Source: JADGOV01 sp963814355 (GTDB taxonomy: Bacteria; Actinomycetota; Actinomycetes; JADGOV01). Taken from it: a stretch of DNA of 64,000 nucleotides. The notes under the pieces were generated by a model. That model searched no databases and was not told the DNA's origin. It saw nothing but the letters and a program-made list of their open reading frames with translations. Positions 1-8,568 of this stretch are shown here, piece after piece (position 1 is the first letter of the stretch; the number at the start of each line of letters is the position of its first letter). A program made the position numbers and the translations under genes. Where the stretch lies: NCBI GenBank assembly GCA_963814355.1, contig CAWFCZ010000023.1:62001-126000 (forward strand), in the 5' to 3' direction.

Positions 1-260
1 GGGCCAAGAAGATGGCGATCAAGGACTTTCTGGCCACCAGCCAGAAGGGGCTGCGCATGCAGCATCTGATGGCCGCCTGCATCGACGAGTTCAAGGAGAA
101 CGAGGACCTGCCCAATACCACCAACCCCGACGACTGGGCGCGGATATCGGGCAAGAAGGGCGAGCGGATCGTCTACATCCGGACCTTGATCTCCGGCAAG
201 CAAGGCACCGAGGCCGGCCGGTCGATCGACACCGTAGCCAATACCGGGCAGTACCTCTGA
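1..260 (+). CDS. mpa: Proteasome-associated ATPase Mpa/ARC, C-terminal end (partial)
   Basis: Only the last ~86 codons are in the window; the frame is open from base 3 to the TGA at 258-260. The protein ends in GQYL, the C-terminal tail by which Mpa/ARC hexamers dock on the 20S proteasome alpha ring. The family is a AAA+ unfoldase that recognises pupylated substrates and threads them into PrcBA. The identification rests on this tail and on position directly upstream of dop and pup. The AAA and coiled-coil parts lie outside the window, so their integrity cannot be judged. Confidence 0.9.
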   Translation, partial: AKKMAIKDFLATSQKGLRMQHLMAACIDEFKENEDLPNTTNPDDWARISGKKGERIVYIRTLISGKQGTEAGRSIDTVANTGQYL

Positions 261-280
261 GCCCGCGGCCGGCCGACGCC

Positions 281-286
281 TAGGCT
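281..286 (+). promoter_or_regulatory. Probable -10 hexamer of a leaderless dop promoter
   Basis: TAGGCT ends 6 nt before the dop ATG at 293, and no Shine-Dalgarno-like purine tract lies between. The spacing places the expected transcription start at or next to the start codon. The same arrangement recurs at several genes in this window. Confidence 0.5.
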
Positions 287-292
287 GGCTAA

Positions 293-1807
293 ATGAGCGT
301 TCGCCGGGTGATGGGCACCGAGACGGAGTACGGCATCTCCGTGCCCAGCCACCCCGGCGCCAACGCCATGCTGGCGTCCTCCCAAGTCGTCAACGCCTAC
401 CTCAACACCGCCCTACCCCGGGAGCGCCGCACCAGGTGGGATTTCGAGGAGGAGAACCCGCTGCGCGACGCGCGCGGATTCGACCTCGCCCAGGACGGTT
501 CTGATGCACCGCCGGATGACGAACTCGGACTGGCCAACGTCATCCTGACCAACGGAGCGCGGCTCTACGTCGACCACGCACACCCGGAGTACTCCACCCC
601 GGAGGTCACCAACCCGCTCGATGCGGTGCGCTGGGACAAGGCCGGCGAGCGCATCATGCTCGATGCCACCCGGCGGGCGGCGGCCGCCGGGAGCGCGCCG
701 ATCTACCTGTACAAGAACAACACCGACAACAAGGGCGCATCCTACGGCTGCCACGAGAACTACCTCATGGCTCGGGCGACGCCCTTCGCCAACATCGTCC
801 GGTATCTCACGCCGTTCTTCGTCTCCCGGCAGGTCGTCTGTGGCGCCGGACGGGTCGGCATCGGCCAGGATGGGCGCGACGCCGGTTTCCAGCTCAGCTC
901 CCGCGCCGACTTCTTCGAGGTCGAGGTGGGCCTGGAAACCACCCTCAAGCGGCCGATCATCAACACCCGGGACGAGCCGCACGCCGATCCGGAGAAGTAC
1001 CGGCGGCTGCACGTCATCATCGGCGACGCGAACATGAGCGAGGTCTCCACCTACCTCAAGGTGGGAACGACCGCCCTGGTGCTGGCCATGATCGAGGACG
1101 GGTGGTTCGCGGACACCGGGGTCGATCTCGCCGTGGAGAACCCGGTGTCGGCGCTGCGGGCGGTCAGTCACGACCCGTCGCTGCGGCACCTGATCCGGCT
1201 GCGTGACGGCCGGGAATTGACCGGTGTGCAGCTGCAGATGGAGTATCTCGAGCAGGCCCGGAAGTTCACCGCGGACCGCCAAGGTGGCGATGTCGATGAC
1301 GCCACGGCCGATGTGCTCACCCGGTGGGAATCCGTTCTCACCCGGCTCTCGGAGGACCCGATGTCCCTCGCGGGCGAGCTGGACTGGGTAGCCAAGCTCG
1401 CCCTCCTGGAGGGGTACCGACAGCGGGACGGCCTGGACTGGTCCGCACCCCGGCTGGAACTCATCGACCTGCAGTACGCCGACTTGCGGCCGGACAAGGG
1501 GCTCTACCACCGGCTCGTGGCCCGCGGCCGGATGGTCCGGCTGGTGCCCGAGGAGGACGTGGCCTCGGCGATGATCGCGCCGCCGGCCGACACCCGGGCC
1601 TACTTCAGGGGTCGATGCATGGCGAAGTACTCCGCGGCGGTCGCGGCCGCGTCGTGGGACTCGGTGATCTTCGATGTCGGTCGCGAGTCCTTGCAGCGGG
1701 TACCCACCTTGGAGCCGCTGCGCGGCACCAAAGAGCACGTCGCCGCGCTGCTGGACCGGTGCGACACCGCGGTCGCTCTGGTGGACGCGCTGTCGCAGGC
1801 CCGCTGA
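293..1807 (+). CDS. dop: Pup deamidase/depupylase Dop
   Basis: 504 aa, of the carboxylate-amine ligase-like fold shared with PafA. The N-terminus reads MGTETEYGIS, where PafA has GLENEYG. Shared nucleotide- and Pup-binding blocks follow, including NGARLYVD, HPEY(S/A)TPE, YKNNTDNKGASYGCHENY and RPIINTRDEPHAD. Known role: it converts the C-terminal Gln of Pup to Glu and removes Pup from conjugates. Pup downstream ends in Gln, so deamidation by this enzyme is required here. It sits 32 nt after mpa. The ATG at 293 is favoured because a -10-like hexamer lies just upstream, suggesting leaderless translation. Confidence 0.95.
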   Translation: MSVRRVMGTETEYGISVPSHPGANAMLASSQVVNAYLNTALPRERRTRWDFEEENPLRDARGFDLAQDGSDAPPDDELGLANVILTNGARLYVDHAHPEYSTPEVTNPLDAVRWDKAGERIMLDATRRAAAAGSAPIYLYKNNTDNKGASYGCHENYLMARATPFANIVRYLTPFFVSRQVVCGAGRVGIGQDGRDAGFQLSSRADFFEVEVGLETTLKRPIINTRDEPHADPEKYRRLHVIIGDANMSEVSTYLKVGTTALVLAMIEDGWFADTGVDLAVENPVSALRAVSHDPSLRHLIRLRDGRELTGVQLQMEYLEQARKFTADRQGGDVDDATADVLTRWESVLTRLSEDPMSLAGELDWVAKLALLEGYRQRDGLDWSAPRLELIDLQYADLRPDKGLYHRLVARGRMVRLVPEEDVASAMIAPPADTRAYFRGRCMAKYSAAVAAASWDSVIFDVGRESLQRVPTLEPLRGTKEHVAALLDRCDTAVALVDALSQAR

Positions 1808-1898
1808 GTGCCGATTCTCGACTCTGTCCGGGGCCGAACATGGCCTTGCTGATCGAAGATAGTGTCGGAGCAACGACGGCAACCCGGGGAGGACCCCG

Positions 1899-2111
1899 AT
1901 GGCGAAGGACACTGAAGGCGCCCAGCAGCGGGCGCAGCGTGCGACCGAGGATCAGGCGGAGGTGGCGGCCGACACGGCGGCCTCCGACCTCGCCGAACGG
2001 CACGAGAAGCTGACCGACGACGTCGATGATCTGCTCGATGAGATCGACTCCGTACTGGAGGAGAACGCCGAGGAGTTCGTCCGCTCCTACATTCAGAAGG
2101 GTGGTCAGTGA
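1899..2111 (+). CDS. pup: Prokaryotic ubiquitin-like protein Pup
   Basis: 70 aa, acidic and probably disordered, ending in GGQ. The C-terminal half carries the conserved helix that binds Mpa (around DDVDDLLDEIDSVLEEN) and the FVRSYIQKGGQ tail. The terminal Gln must be deamidated by Dop before PafA can ligate Pup to lysines. A strong Shine-Dalgarno tract (GGGGAGG, about 1885-1891) precedes the ATG, unlike dop, so pup is translated from a leadered or operon message. The stop overlaps the prcB GTG as GTGA, which indicates translational coupling with the proteasome beta subunit. Confidence 0.97.
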   Translation: MAKDTEGAQQRAQRATEDQAEVAADTAASDLAERHEKLTDDVDDLLDEIDSVLEENAEEFVRSYIQKGGQ

Positions 2112-2962
2112 CCGCGACGCCTCGTGAGGGCGCCGGCCGGCTGCCGGCCGCGTTCCACACCCCCGGCATCACCTCGTTCGCCGAGTTTCTGGCGACGCAC
2201 GACCCGCGGGCGATGCCGGGGTTCCGCGCCTCCCCGGGGACCGCGCCGGAGGCCCCGCACGGCACGACCATCGTGGCCGCCAGCCACACTGCCGGAGTCC
2301 TGATGGCCGGGGACCGGCGGGCGACCATGGGCAACATCATCGCGCAGCGCGACATGGAGAAGGTCTTCGCCGCCGACGAGTTCTCGGTGATCGGTATTGC
2401 CGGCACCGCCGGCACCGCCGTCGAGGTGGTCCGGCTGTTCCAGGTCGAGCTGGAGCACTACGAGAAGCTGGAAGGCACCCCGCTGTCCCTCGACGGCAAG
2501 GCCAACCGGCTTTCGGCGCTGATCCGGGGCAACCTCGGCATGGCCATGCAGGGTCTCGCGGTCGTGCCGTTGCTCGCCGGGTACGACCTCGACGCCGAGG
2601 ACCCCGCCCGAGCCGGCCGGATCCTCAGCTACGACGTCACCGGGGGGCGGTACGAGGAGCATTCCTTCCACTCCGTCGGATCCGGGTCGATGTTTGCCCG
2701 CGGTGCGCTGAAGAAGCTCTTCCGGGAGGACTTCAGCGAATCCGAGGCGGCGCTGGCCTGCATCCAGGCGCTCTACGACGCGGCCGACGACGACTCGGCG
2801 ACCGGGGGCCCGGACCTGACTCGCCAGATCTGGCCGGTCATCATGTCGGTGACCGCCGACGGTGTTCGGCGACTGTCCGACAGCGACGTCGGGGACCTGG
2901 TGGAGCGGGTGGTGGCGGAGCGGATGACCAGCCCCGGCGGGCCGATCGCGCCGATGGGCTGA
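2108..2962 (+). CDS. prcB: 20S proteasome beta subunit
   Basis: 284 aa. A propeptide of about 52 residues ends in HG, followed by TTIVAASH, so the mature N-terminal catalytic threonine is expected at residue 53. The downstream GDRRATMGN block and the substrate-chamber core are typical of actinobacterial PrcB. It forms the inner proteolytic rings of the 20S particle and becomes active after autocatalytic propeptide removal. The GTG start overlaps the pup stop by 4 nt. The gene is separated from prcA by about 80 nt. Confidence 0.96.
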   Translation: MTATPREGAGRLPAAFHTPGITSFAEFLATHDPRAMPGFRASPGTAPEAPHGTTIVAASHTAGVLMAGDRRATMGNIIAQRDMEKVFAADEFSVIGIAGTAGTAVEVVRLFQVELEHYEKLEGTPLSLDGKANRLSALIRGNLGMAMQGLAVVPLLAGYDLDAEDPARAGRILSYDVTGGRYEEHSFHSVGSGSMFARGALKKLFREDFSESEAALACIQALYDAADDDSATGGPDLTRQIWPVIMSVTADGVRRLSDSDVGDLVERVVAERMTSPGGPIAPMG

Positions 2963-3044
2963 GTGCCGCCCGGGAACAACGGGTGCTGAGCTCGGGAACT
3001 CCGCCGGAGAGTTCGTAGGCACTACTGAGGAGGATTTGGTCCGC

Positions 3045-3737
3045 GTGTCGATGCCCTTCTACGTCTCACCCGAGCAGATCATGAAGGACAAGGCCGACTA
3101 TGCCCGCAAGGGGATCGCCCGCGGCCGCAGCGTCGTGGTGGTGGCCTACGCCGAGGGGCTGCTCTTCGTGGCCGAGAACGCCTCCCGCGCCCTGCACAAG
3201 ATCAGCGAAATCTACGACCGGATCGCCTTCGCCGCGGTCGGCAAGTACAACGAGTTCGAAAACCTACGGGTGGCCGGGGTCCGGGTGGCCGACCTGCGCG
3301 GCTACTCCTACGACCGCCGCGACGTCACGGCCCGCAGCCTAGCCAACGTCTACGCCCAGACCCTCGGCACCATCTTCACCGAAGCCGGGAAACCGTACGA
3401 GGTGGAGATCGTGGTGGCCGAGGTGGGGGAGGGACCCGACGACGACCAGATCTACCGCCTGACCTATGACGGATCCGTCGCCGACGAGCACGGTTTCGTG
3501 GCGATGGGTGGACACGCCGAGCAGATCAGCACCACGATGCGGGAGGGCTACGCTGACGCGCTCCCGCTGCCCGGCGCGCTCGCGCTGGCGGTACGCGCAC
3601 TGGCCACCATCGACGGGGAGACCCGGGAGCTGCCTGCCGCCCAGCTCGAGGTAGCCGTACTGGACCGCAACCGCCCCCGCCGGCGGTTTCGCCGGCTCGT
3701 CGGCCCGAGCCTGGAGCGCCTGCTGACCGCGGAATGA
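3045..3737 (+). CDS. prcA: 20S proteasome alpha subunit
   Basis: About 230 aa. The sequence begins MSMPFYVSPEQIMKD and continues ARKGIARGRS and FVAENAS, which are hallmarks of PrcA. The alpha rings form the gate that Mpa opens. I chose the GTG at 3045 because GAGGAGG (3027-3033) lies at a proper distance; an in-frame TTG at 3036 is too close to it and the ATG at 3051 is also possible. Normally pafA follows within a short distance, but here the next 3.2 kb holds a foreign gene and gene fragments. Confidence 0.94.
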   Translation: MSMPFYVSPEQIMKDKADYARKGIARGRSVVVVAYAEGLLFVAENASRALHKISEIYDRIAFAAVGKYNEFENLRVAGVRVADLRGYSYDRRDVTARSLANVYAQTLGTIFTEAGKPYEVEIVVAEVGEGPDDDQIYRLTYDGSVADEHGFVAMGGHAEQISTTMREGYADALPLPGALALAVRALATIDGETRELPAAQLEVAVLDRNRPRRRFRRLVGPSLERLLTAE

Positions 3738-3757
3738 CGGCCGCGCCGCCGGGGTAG

Positions 3758-4042
3758 GCACCGCCCTTCGCCTCCCTCAAGCACTCGTTCGAAAAGGTCG
3801 GCAACCATTGGGAGCCGAAGGAGCGCACCGGCCCGTCGGACGAGCAAGCGGCCCGGTCCGGCGCGGACGCCCGGGCCGGCGGCCCGATGACCGGCCGGGT
3901 CGACGCGAACGCCACGAAGGCCCACCGGCTGGATCCGGTCGCCGACTGGACACTCGTCAGCAGCTCGCCGCTGCTCGTCCAGCCGCACCGCGCCCTGCTG
4001 GCTCTGCCGGCGACCGAGCCCACGTCTCGGAGGGGTGGGTAA
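3758..4042 (+). pseudogene. Remnant of a ChaB-family protein
   Basis: An open frame with no start codon, closed upstream by TAG at 3755. It reads SLKHSFEKVGNHWEPKE then GPSDEQA, matching the C-terminal part of the ChaB domain (family pattern: aaLKHeFEKVGDHWEPK..GPSD). It continues to VDANATKAHRLD, resembling the start of the SAP/Rho-N-like tail found in actinobacterial ChaB proteins, and then loses similarity. The N-terminal half is missing. It sits 20 nt after prcA and just before the cyclic-di-GMP gene, so it looks like debris from an insertion or rearrangement. Confidence 0.65.
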
Positions 4043-4097
4043 CCAAACCCTGCCGTAGAGTGACGAGCGAGCTCTGTCTACGCGTCGAGGGGGGTCC

Positions 4098-6425
4098 GTG
4101 GGCTATCAATGGTCGGGCCAGGGCGCGTTGATGCTGCTGAGTGGCGGTTCATGCGCCGCCTGCGCCTTGTACGTGGCGCTCCGTCGCGGGGCCGTCGGCC
4201 GGAGCGGCCTTGTGGCCGTTCTTGTGGGGTCCGCTATCTGGGGGTTGGCGTACGGAGTCGAGTTGAGCTCCCCGACCCGTTCGGGGCAGGAACTCTGGGG
4301 GGCCTTGAAGTACGTGGGGATCGCCCTCCTGCCACCAGCTTGGCTGATCTTTTCGTTGCAGTACACCGGCCGTGAACGGTCCGTCACACCGCGAGTCTTA
4401 GTCGCCTTGTCCGTCGAGCCGGCTTTGGTGCTGATGACGCTGGCCGTTCCCGCCACACGGCATCTCGTCCGGTCCTACCCGGCCGGATCTTCTGCCCTCG
4501 TAGAGATTCAGTTGGGTCCAGTCTTCTATGTCCTGCTCGCCTACTCGGCCGCGCTTGCCGCCCTGGGATCGGGCCTCCTGTCACTCACACTCATGCGCAT
4601 ATCGACGGCGTACAGGCGACAGAGCGTCGTACTGCTGAGCGCGGTTGCCTTGGTGTGGATCGCGAACATACTCGCGACTGTTGGCGTCGGTCCGTTCCGG
4701 GTGGTGGACCCGACCCCGCCGGCGCTGGCAGTGGCCGGGTTGATGCTGATTCTGGGTGTGTTCCGCTTCGGCCTGTTGGACCTTGTTCCGGTTGCGCGCA
4801 CGACCCTGATCGAGACAATGCCAGATCCGGTCCTCGTCCTGGATGCTCACCACCGGGTGATCGACCACAACCCAGCCGCAGAACGGGTCTGGAAAGGCTT
4901 CGAACCTGCGCTGCTGGGAACCCGATTCGAGCGACTCCTCGGTGCCGAACTCCCTGCGCCGGGCCAAGACCGCTCGACGCGGCACGAATTCACGCTGGTG
5001 GGGGCCGGCGAGAGCAGGAGCTTTGAAGTCACCATCTCTATCCTGGGAAAGGGACGAAGTGACGGCCCGGGGCATCTCGTCGTGCTTCGCGACGTCACTG
5101 CGCGAAAATACGCCGAGCGGCGGTTGGCGTGGCTGGCTCACTTTGACGTAGTAACCGGACTGCCGAACCGTGCCCTGTTCTGTGATCGTCTGGAGCAGGC
5201 CCTGGCCGGAACCCGTCGTCGAGGTGGGTCGCTCGCAGTTCTGTTCCTCGACCTGGACCGCTTCAAGCTCATCAACGACAGCTTCGGCCACGAGGTTGGC
5301 GATGAAGCCTTGGCTGCCCTCTCACGTCGCATGCAGGGCGTGCTGAGCAGTGAAGACACGCTGGCCCGCTTCGGTGGGGACGAGTTCAGTGTCCTTCTCC
5401 CCAACATCGAGAGCCCCCGGGGGGCTCTAGGCGTCGCGCAGGACATGCTAACCGCGCTGTCCGCACCGCTACCCATAAACGGCCAATCGTTGGTTGTCAG
5501 CGCCAGCGTCGGCATTGCGGTGTCCCCTAATGACGGCACCGACGAGCGAACACTCATCAAACAATCGGATGCCGCAATGTATGAGGCCAAGGCCCGCGGC
5601 GGAAACAGGATGCAATTCGCAAGCCGTCAACTGGCACGCGCCACCGCCGCCCGGTTGGAGCTTGAGGGTGACCTCCGGGCCGGAGTTGGTAGCGACTTGT
5701 TCTTGGACTTCCAGCCCGTCGTCGACATGGCGAGCGAGACAACGTGGGGGTATGAGGCGCTGGTGCGGTGGCGACACCCTCGTAGGGGAGTCATCGAGCC
5801 CGACGATTTCATTCCGCTTGCTGAAGAGATTGGCCTTAGTTCGGCGCTAGACAGGTGGGTGCTGGGCGAAGCCTGCCAGCAGGCGAGGCAGTTTGAGCGC
5901 CAGCTGCCCATGGGATTCCATTTGAGTGTCAATGTATGCCCGCCCCAGCTGCGAAGCTCACATTTGCTGCGGACGATCGAGGAAGCCCTCGAGCTCGCGG
6001 GTTTTGACCGTGCGCGCCTCGTGGTCGAAGTCAGCGAACGCGTGGGTACCGACGACGCAGGCCACATGTCCAGCGTGGTTCGAGGGCTACGGTCGCTCGG
6101 TGTCTCGGTCGCCTTGGACGACTTTGGAGCCGGATCCACAACGCTGGGACAGCTTGGTGAGCTTCCCTTGGATTTCTTGAAAATCGACCGACGGTTCGTC
6201 GCAAGCCTGGCAGCAGACGGCGGCCCGTTCCTGGTGATCATCGAGGCGGTGACCAACCTGGCTCATGCCCTCGGCATGTCGGTCGTCGCCGAAGGCATCG
6301 AGACGGACGTGCAGCGCCGGCTGCTGCTCGAAGCCGGGTGCACCTTGGGACAAGGTTTCCTGCTTGCCCGACCACGGCCCATCGCAGTCCTGGCAGACGC
6401 AGTCAGCCCGCCAGCCCATGGCTGA
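4098..6425 (+). CDS. Membrane GGDEF-EAL protein (cyclic-di-GMP turnover)
   Basis: 775 aa from a GTG start preceded by a GAGGGGGG ribosome site. Residues 1-230 form about seven hydrophobic helices resembling the 7TM sensor of some histidine kinases. A PAS-like segment spans about 233-335, then GGDEF (GGDEF at 426-430) and EAL (EAL at 553-555). The diguanylate cyclase signature is intact, but the RxxD inhibitory site is SSED, so product feedback is probably lost. The EAL residues NVCPPQ, EVSE, LDDFGAG, LKID and EGIE are all present, so phosphodiesterase activity is plausible. Whether the protein makes or degrades c-di-GMP cannot be decided. It interrupts the Pup-proteasome locus. Confidence 0.9.
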   Translation: MGYQWSGQGALMLLSGGSCAACALYVALRRGAVGRSGLVAVLVGSAIWGLAYGVELSSPTRSGQELWGALKYVGIALLPPAWLIFSLQYTGRERSVTPRVLVALSVEPALVLMTLAVPATRHLVRSYPAGSSALVEIQLGPVFYVLLAYSAALAALGSGLLSLTLMRISTAYRRQSVVLLSAVALVWIANILATVGVGPFRVVDPTPPALAVAGLMLILGVFRFGLLDLVPVARTTLIETMPDPVLVLDAHHRVIDHNPAAERVWKGFEPALLGTRFERLLGAELPAPGQDRSTRHEFTLVGAGESRSFEVTISILGKGRSDGPGHLVVLRDVTARKYAERRLAWLAHFDVVTGLPNRALFCDRLEQALAGTRRRGGSLAVLFLDLDRFKLINDSFGHEVGDEALAALSRRMQGVLSSEDTLARFGGDEFSVLLPNIESPRGALGVAQDMLTALSAPLPINGQSLVVSASVGIAVSPNDGTDERTLIKQSDAAMYEAKARGGNRMQFASRQLARATAARLELEGDLRAGVGSDLFLDFQPVVDMASETTWGYEALVRWRHPRRGVIEPDDFIPLAEEIGLSSALDRWVLGEACQQARQFERQLPMGFHLSVNVCPPQLRSSHLLRTIEEALELAGFDRARLVVEVSERVGTDDAGHMSSVVRGLRSLGVSVALDDFGAGSTTLGQLGELPLDFLKIDRRFVASLAADGGPFLVIIEAVTNLAHALGMSVVAEGIETDVQRRLLLEAGCTLGQGFLLARPRPIAVLADAVSPPAHG

Positions 6426-6526
6426 GGGTGCCCGTACCGGGGCGACGCAACCACGCAGACGAGCGGTGCGGCGACGCCCCACACGGGCCCGTCGGACTGC
6501 CCCGCGCTCACCTACGGATAGAAGGG

Positions 6527-6758
6527 GTGCAGGGCGCCGAGGACGCATGGAACACCCGTGACCCGGAGACGGTCGTGCGCGGCTACACCGAGACTCGGTG
6601 TGGCGCAACCGGCAGCTTCGTCACCGACCGCGGCCAGATTTTCGCGCTGTTGCGTGATACATGGTCGCGGGAGTTGGACGAGGCGTTGCGCAAGCAGCTG
6701 TGGTGCTTCAGGCACCTTTATCGCGGTGCGCTACCGGTACAGAGGAGGCGCATCATGA
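6527..6758 (+). pseudogene. Remnant of a DUF1348 (NTF2-like) protein, frameshifted
   Basis: One frame reads VQGAEDAWNTRDPETVVRGYT and later DTWSRELDEALRKQLW, the typical N-terminal and middle parts of DUF1348 proteins. The match continues as GTFIAVRYRY in a second frame that ends at TGA 6756-6758, so a frameshift occurred near 6700. The start and the C-terminal third are missing. With the chaB remnant it brackets the cyclic-di-GMP gene that separates prcA from pafA. Confidence 0.65.
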
Positions 6759-6904
6759 CGACGCGGGGCGTGACGGTCACCCACCACGACAGCGAGGGCA
6801 TGGGCGACACGCCCGGCACCCTCGCATCGCGCAACACCGACGACTTCGGGCGGGTCGGGGCCAACCCATCGCGCACGCCCGCCCAGACCCGACCGCGAAC
6901 GCCG

Positions 6905-6910
6905 TACGGT
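6905..6910 (+). promoter_or_regulatory. Probable -10 hexamer of a leaderless pafA promoter
   Basis: TACGGT ends 6 nt before the GTG at 6917, the same geometry seen at dop. It would give pafA its own transcript despite the insertion between prcA and pafA. Confidence 0.45.
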
Positions 6911-6916
6911 GAGCAG

Positions 6917-8275
6917 GTGGAGCGACGGATCTACGGGCTGGAGAACGAGTACGGCGTCACGTGCACGTTCCGCGGCCAACGCCGGCTCTCCCCGGACGAG
7001 GTGGCCCGATACCTCTTCCGCAAAGTCGTGTCCTGGGGCCGGTCGAGCAACGTCTTCCTGCGCAACGGCGCCCGGCTCTACCTCGACGTCGGCAGTCACC
7101 CGGAGTACGCCACCCCGGAGTGCGACTCGATCGTCGACCTGATCACGCACGACAAGGCGGGCGAGCGGATCCTGGAGGGCCTGCTCACCGACGCCGAACG
7201 CCGGCTGCGGGACGAAGGCATCTCCGGCGACATCTACCTGTTCAAGAACAACACCGACTCCGCCGGCAACTCCTACGGCTGCCACGAGAACTACCTGGTC
7301 GGCCGGCACGGCGAGTTCAGCCGGATCGCCGACGTGCTGATCCCGTTCCTGGTCACCCGGCAGATCGTCTCCGGCGCCGGCAAGGTCCTGCAGACCCCGC
7401 GGGGGGCGGTGTACTGCGTCAGCCAGCGCGCCGAGCACATCTGGGAGAGCGTCTCCTCGGCGACGACCCGGAGCCGGCCGATCATCAATACCCGGGACGA
7501 GCCGCATGCCGACGCGGAGCGCTACCGCCGGCTGCACGTCATCGTGGGGGACTCGAACATGAGCGAGGTCACGTCGCTGCTCAAGGTGGGCACGACCGAC
7601 CTCGTGTTGCGGATGATCGAAGCCGGTGTGGTGCTGCGCGACGTCGCGCTGGAGAATCCGATCCGGGCCATCCGCGAGGTGAGCCACGACACCACCGGCC
7701 GACGCAAGGTCCGGCTGGCCAACGGCCGGGAAGCCAGCGCGCTGGACATTCAGCAGGAGTACTTCACGAAGGCCAGGGACTTCCTGTCCCGGCGCGGCGG
7801 GGACGCGGTCACCGGCCGGGTGATCGACCTGTGGGGCCGAACGCTCACCGCGGTCGAGACCGGCAACCTCGACGACGTGGCCCGTGAGATCGACTGGGTG
7901 ACCAAGCTCAAGGTCATCGAGCGGTACCGGGACAAGTACAGTCTGTCGCTGTCCTCGCCGAAGATCGCTCAGCTGGACCTGGCGTACCACGACGTCAACC
8001 GCACCAGAGGGCTGTACTACCTGCTGGAACGTCGAGGCACAGTGGAGCGGGTCAGCCGAGACTTGGCGATCTTCGAGGCGAAGTCGCTGCCGCCGCAGAC
8101 GACCCGAGCCCGGCTACGCGGCGAGTTCATCAAGCGGGCGCAAGAGAAGCGCCGGGACTTCACCGTGGACTGGGTGCACCTCAAGCTCAACGACCAGGCG
8201 CAGCGCACCGTGCTGTGCAAGGATCCGTTCCGCAGCGTGGACGACCGGGTGGAGAAGCTCATCGCCTCGATGTAG
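6917..8275 (+). CDS. pafA: Pup--protein ligase PafA
   Basis: 452 aa, the usual PafA length. It begins VERRIYGLENEYGVTC and carries NGARLYLD, HPEYATPEC, FKNNTDSAGNSYGCHENY and RPIINTRDEPHAD, the ATP/Mg and Pup-binding blocks of the family. It attaches the C-terminal Glu of deamidated Pup to substrate lysines. I chose GTG 6917 because it matches family length and follows a -10-like hexamer. An in-frame ATG at 6755 behind AGAGGAGG would add 54 unconserved residues; that ribosome site lies at the end of the DUF1348 remnant and may be a leftover. Normally pafA lies close to prcA. Confidence 0.95.
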   Translation: MERRIYGLENEYGVTCTFRGQRRLSPDEVARYLFRKVVSWGRSSNVFLRNGARLYLDVGSHPEYATPECDSIVDLITHDKAGERILEGLLTDAERRLRDEGISGDIYLFKNNTDSAGNSYGCHENYLVGRHGEFSRIADVLIPFLVTRQIVSGAGKVLQTPRGAVYCVSQRAEHIWESVSSATTRSRPIINTRDEPHADAERYRRLHVIVGDSNMSEVTSLLKVGTTDLVLRMIEAGVVLRDVALENPIRAIREVSHDTTGRRKVRLANGREASALDIQQEYFTKARDFLSRRGGDAVTGRVIDLWGRTLTAVETGNLDDVAREIDWVTKLKVIERYRDKYSLSLSSPKIAQLDLAYHDVNRTRGLYYLLERRGTVERVSRDLAIFEAKSLPPQTTRARLRGEFIKRAQEKRRDFTVDWVHLKLNDQAQRTVLCKDPFRSVDDRVEKLIASM

Positions 8276-8373
8276 GTCACGTCCAACATCCGGCCGTCGC
8301 CGGTGCGTCACAGCTCTGTCTGTTCGAAGTGACCTCCACCCGATCCCAGCGATGACCGTCCGGTCGGCACATC

Positions 8374-8535
8374 GTGATCGTCGTCGACGCAGCCTTCGAG
8401 CTGCGCGCCGACGTCGGCGCCCACGACGCTGGTTACGTCGCGTTGGCCGAGCGGTTGGGCTGTGAGCTGATCACCGCGGACGCCCGGCTGGCTACGGCTC
8501 CCGGTCCGCGCTGCCCGATTCGCGTCCGGCGCTGA
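8374..8535 (+). pseudogene. Remnant of a VapC-type PIN-domain toxin
   Basis: A 53-codon open frame starts VIVVDAA, the typical VapC N-terminal strand with its first acidic residue. It passes directly to LRADVGAHDAGYVALAERLG, then LITADARLA and a CPIRV tail, which are the C-terminal half of VapC proteins. The middle of the PIN domain is missing, so this is an internally deleted and surely inactive toxin. No antitoxin is visible. A functional micro-protein cannot be excluded but has no support. Confidence 0.6.
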
Positions 8536-8568
8536 AGACGCGGCCCGCGGCCGGGGCACGCTGCGGCA

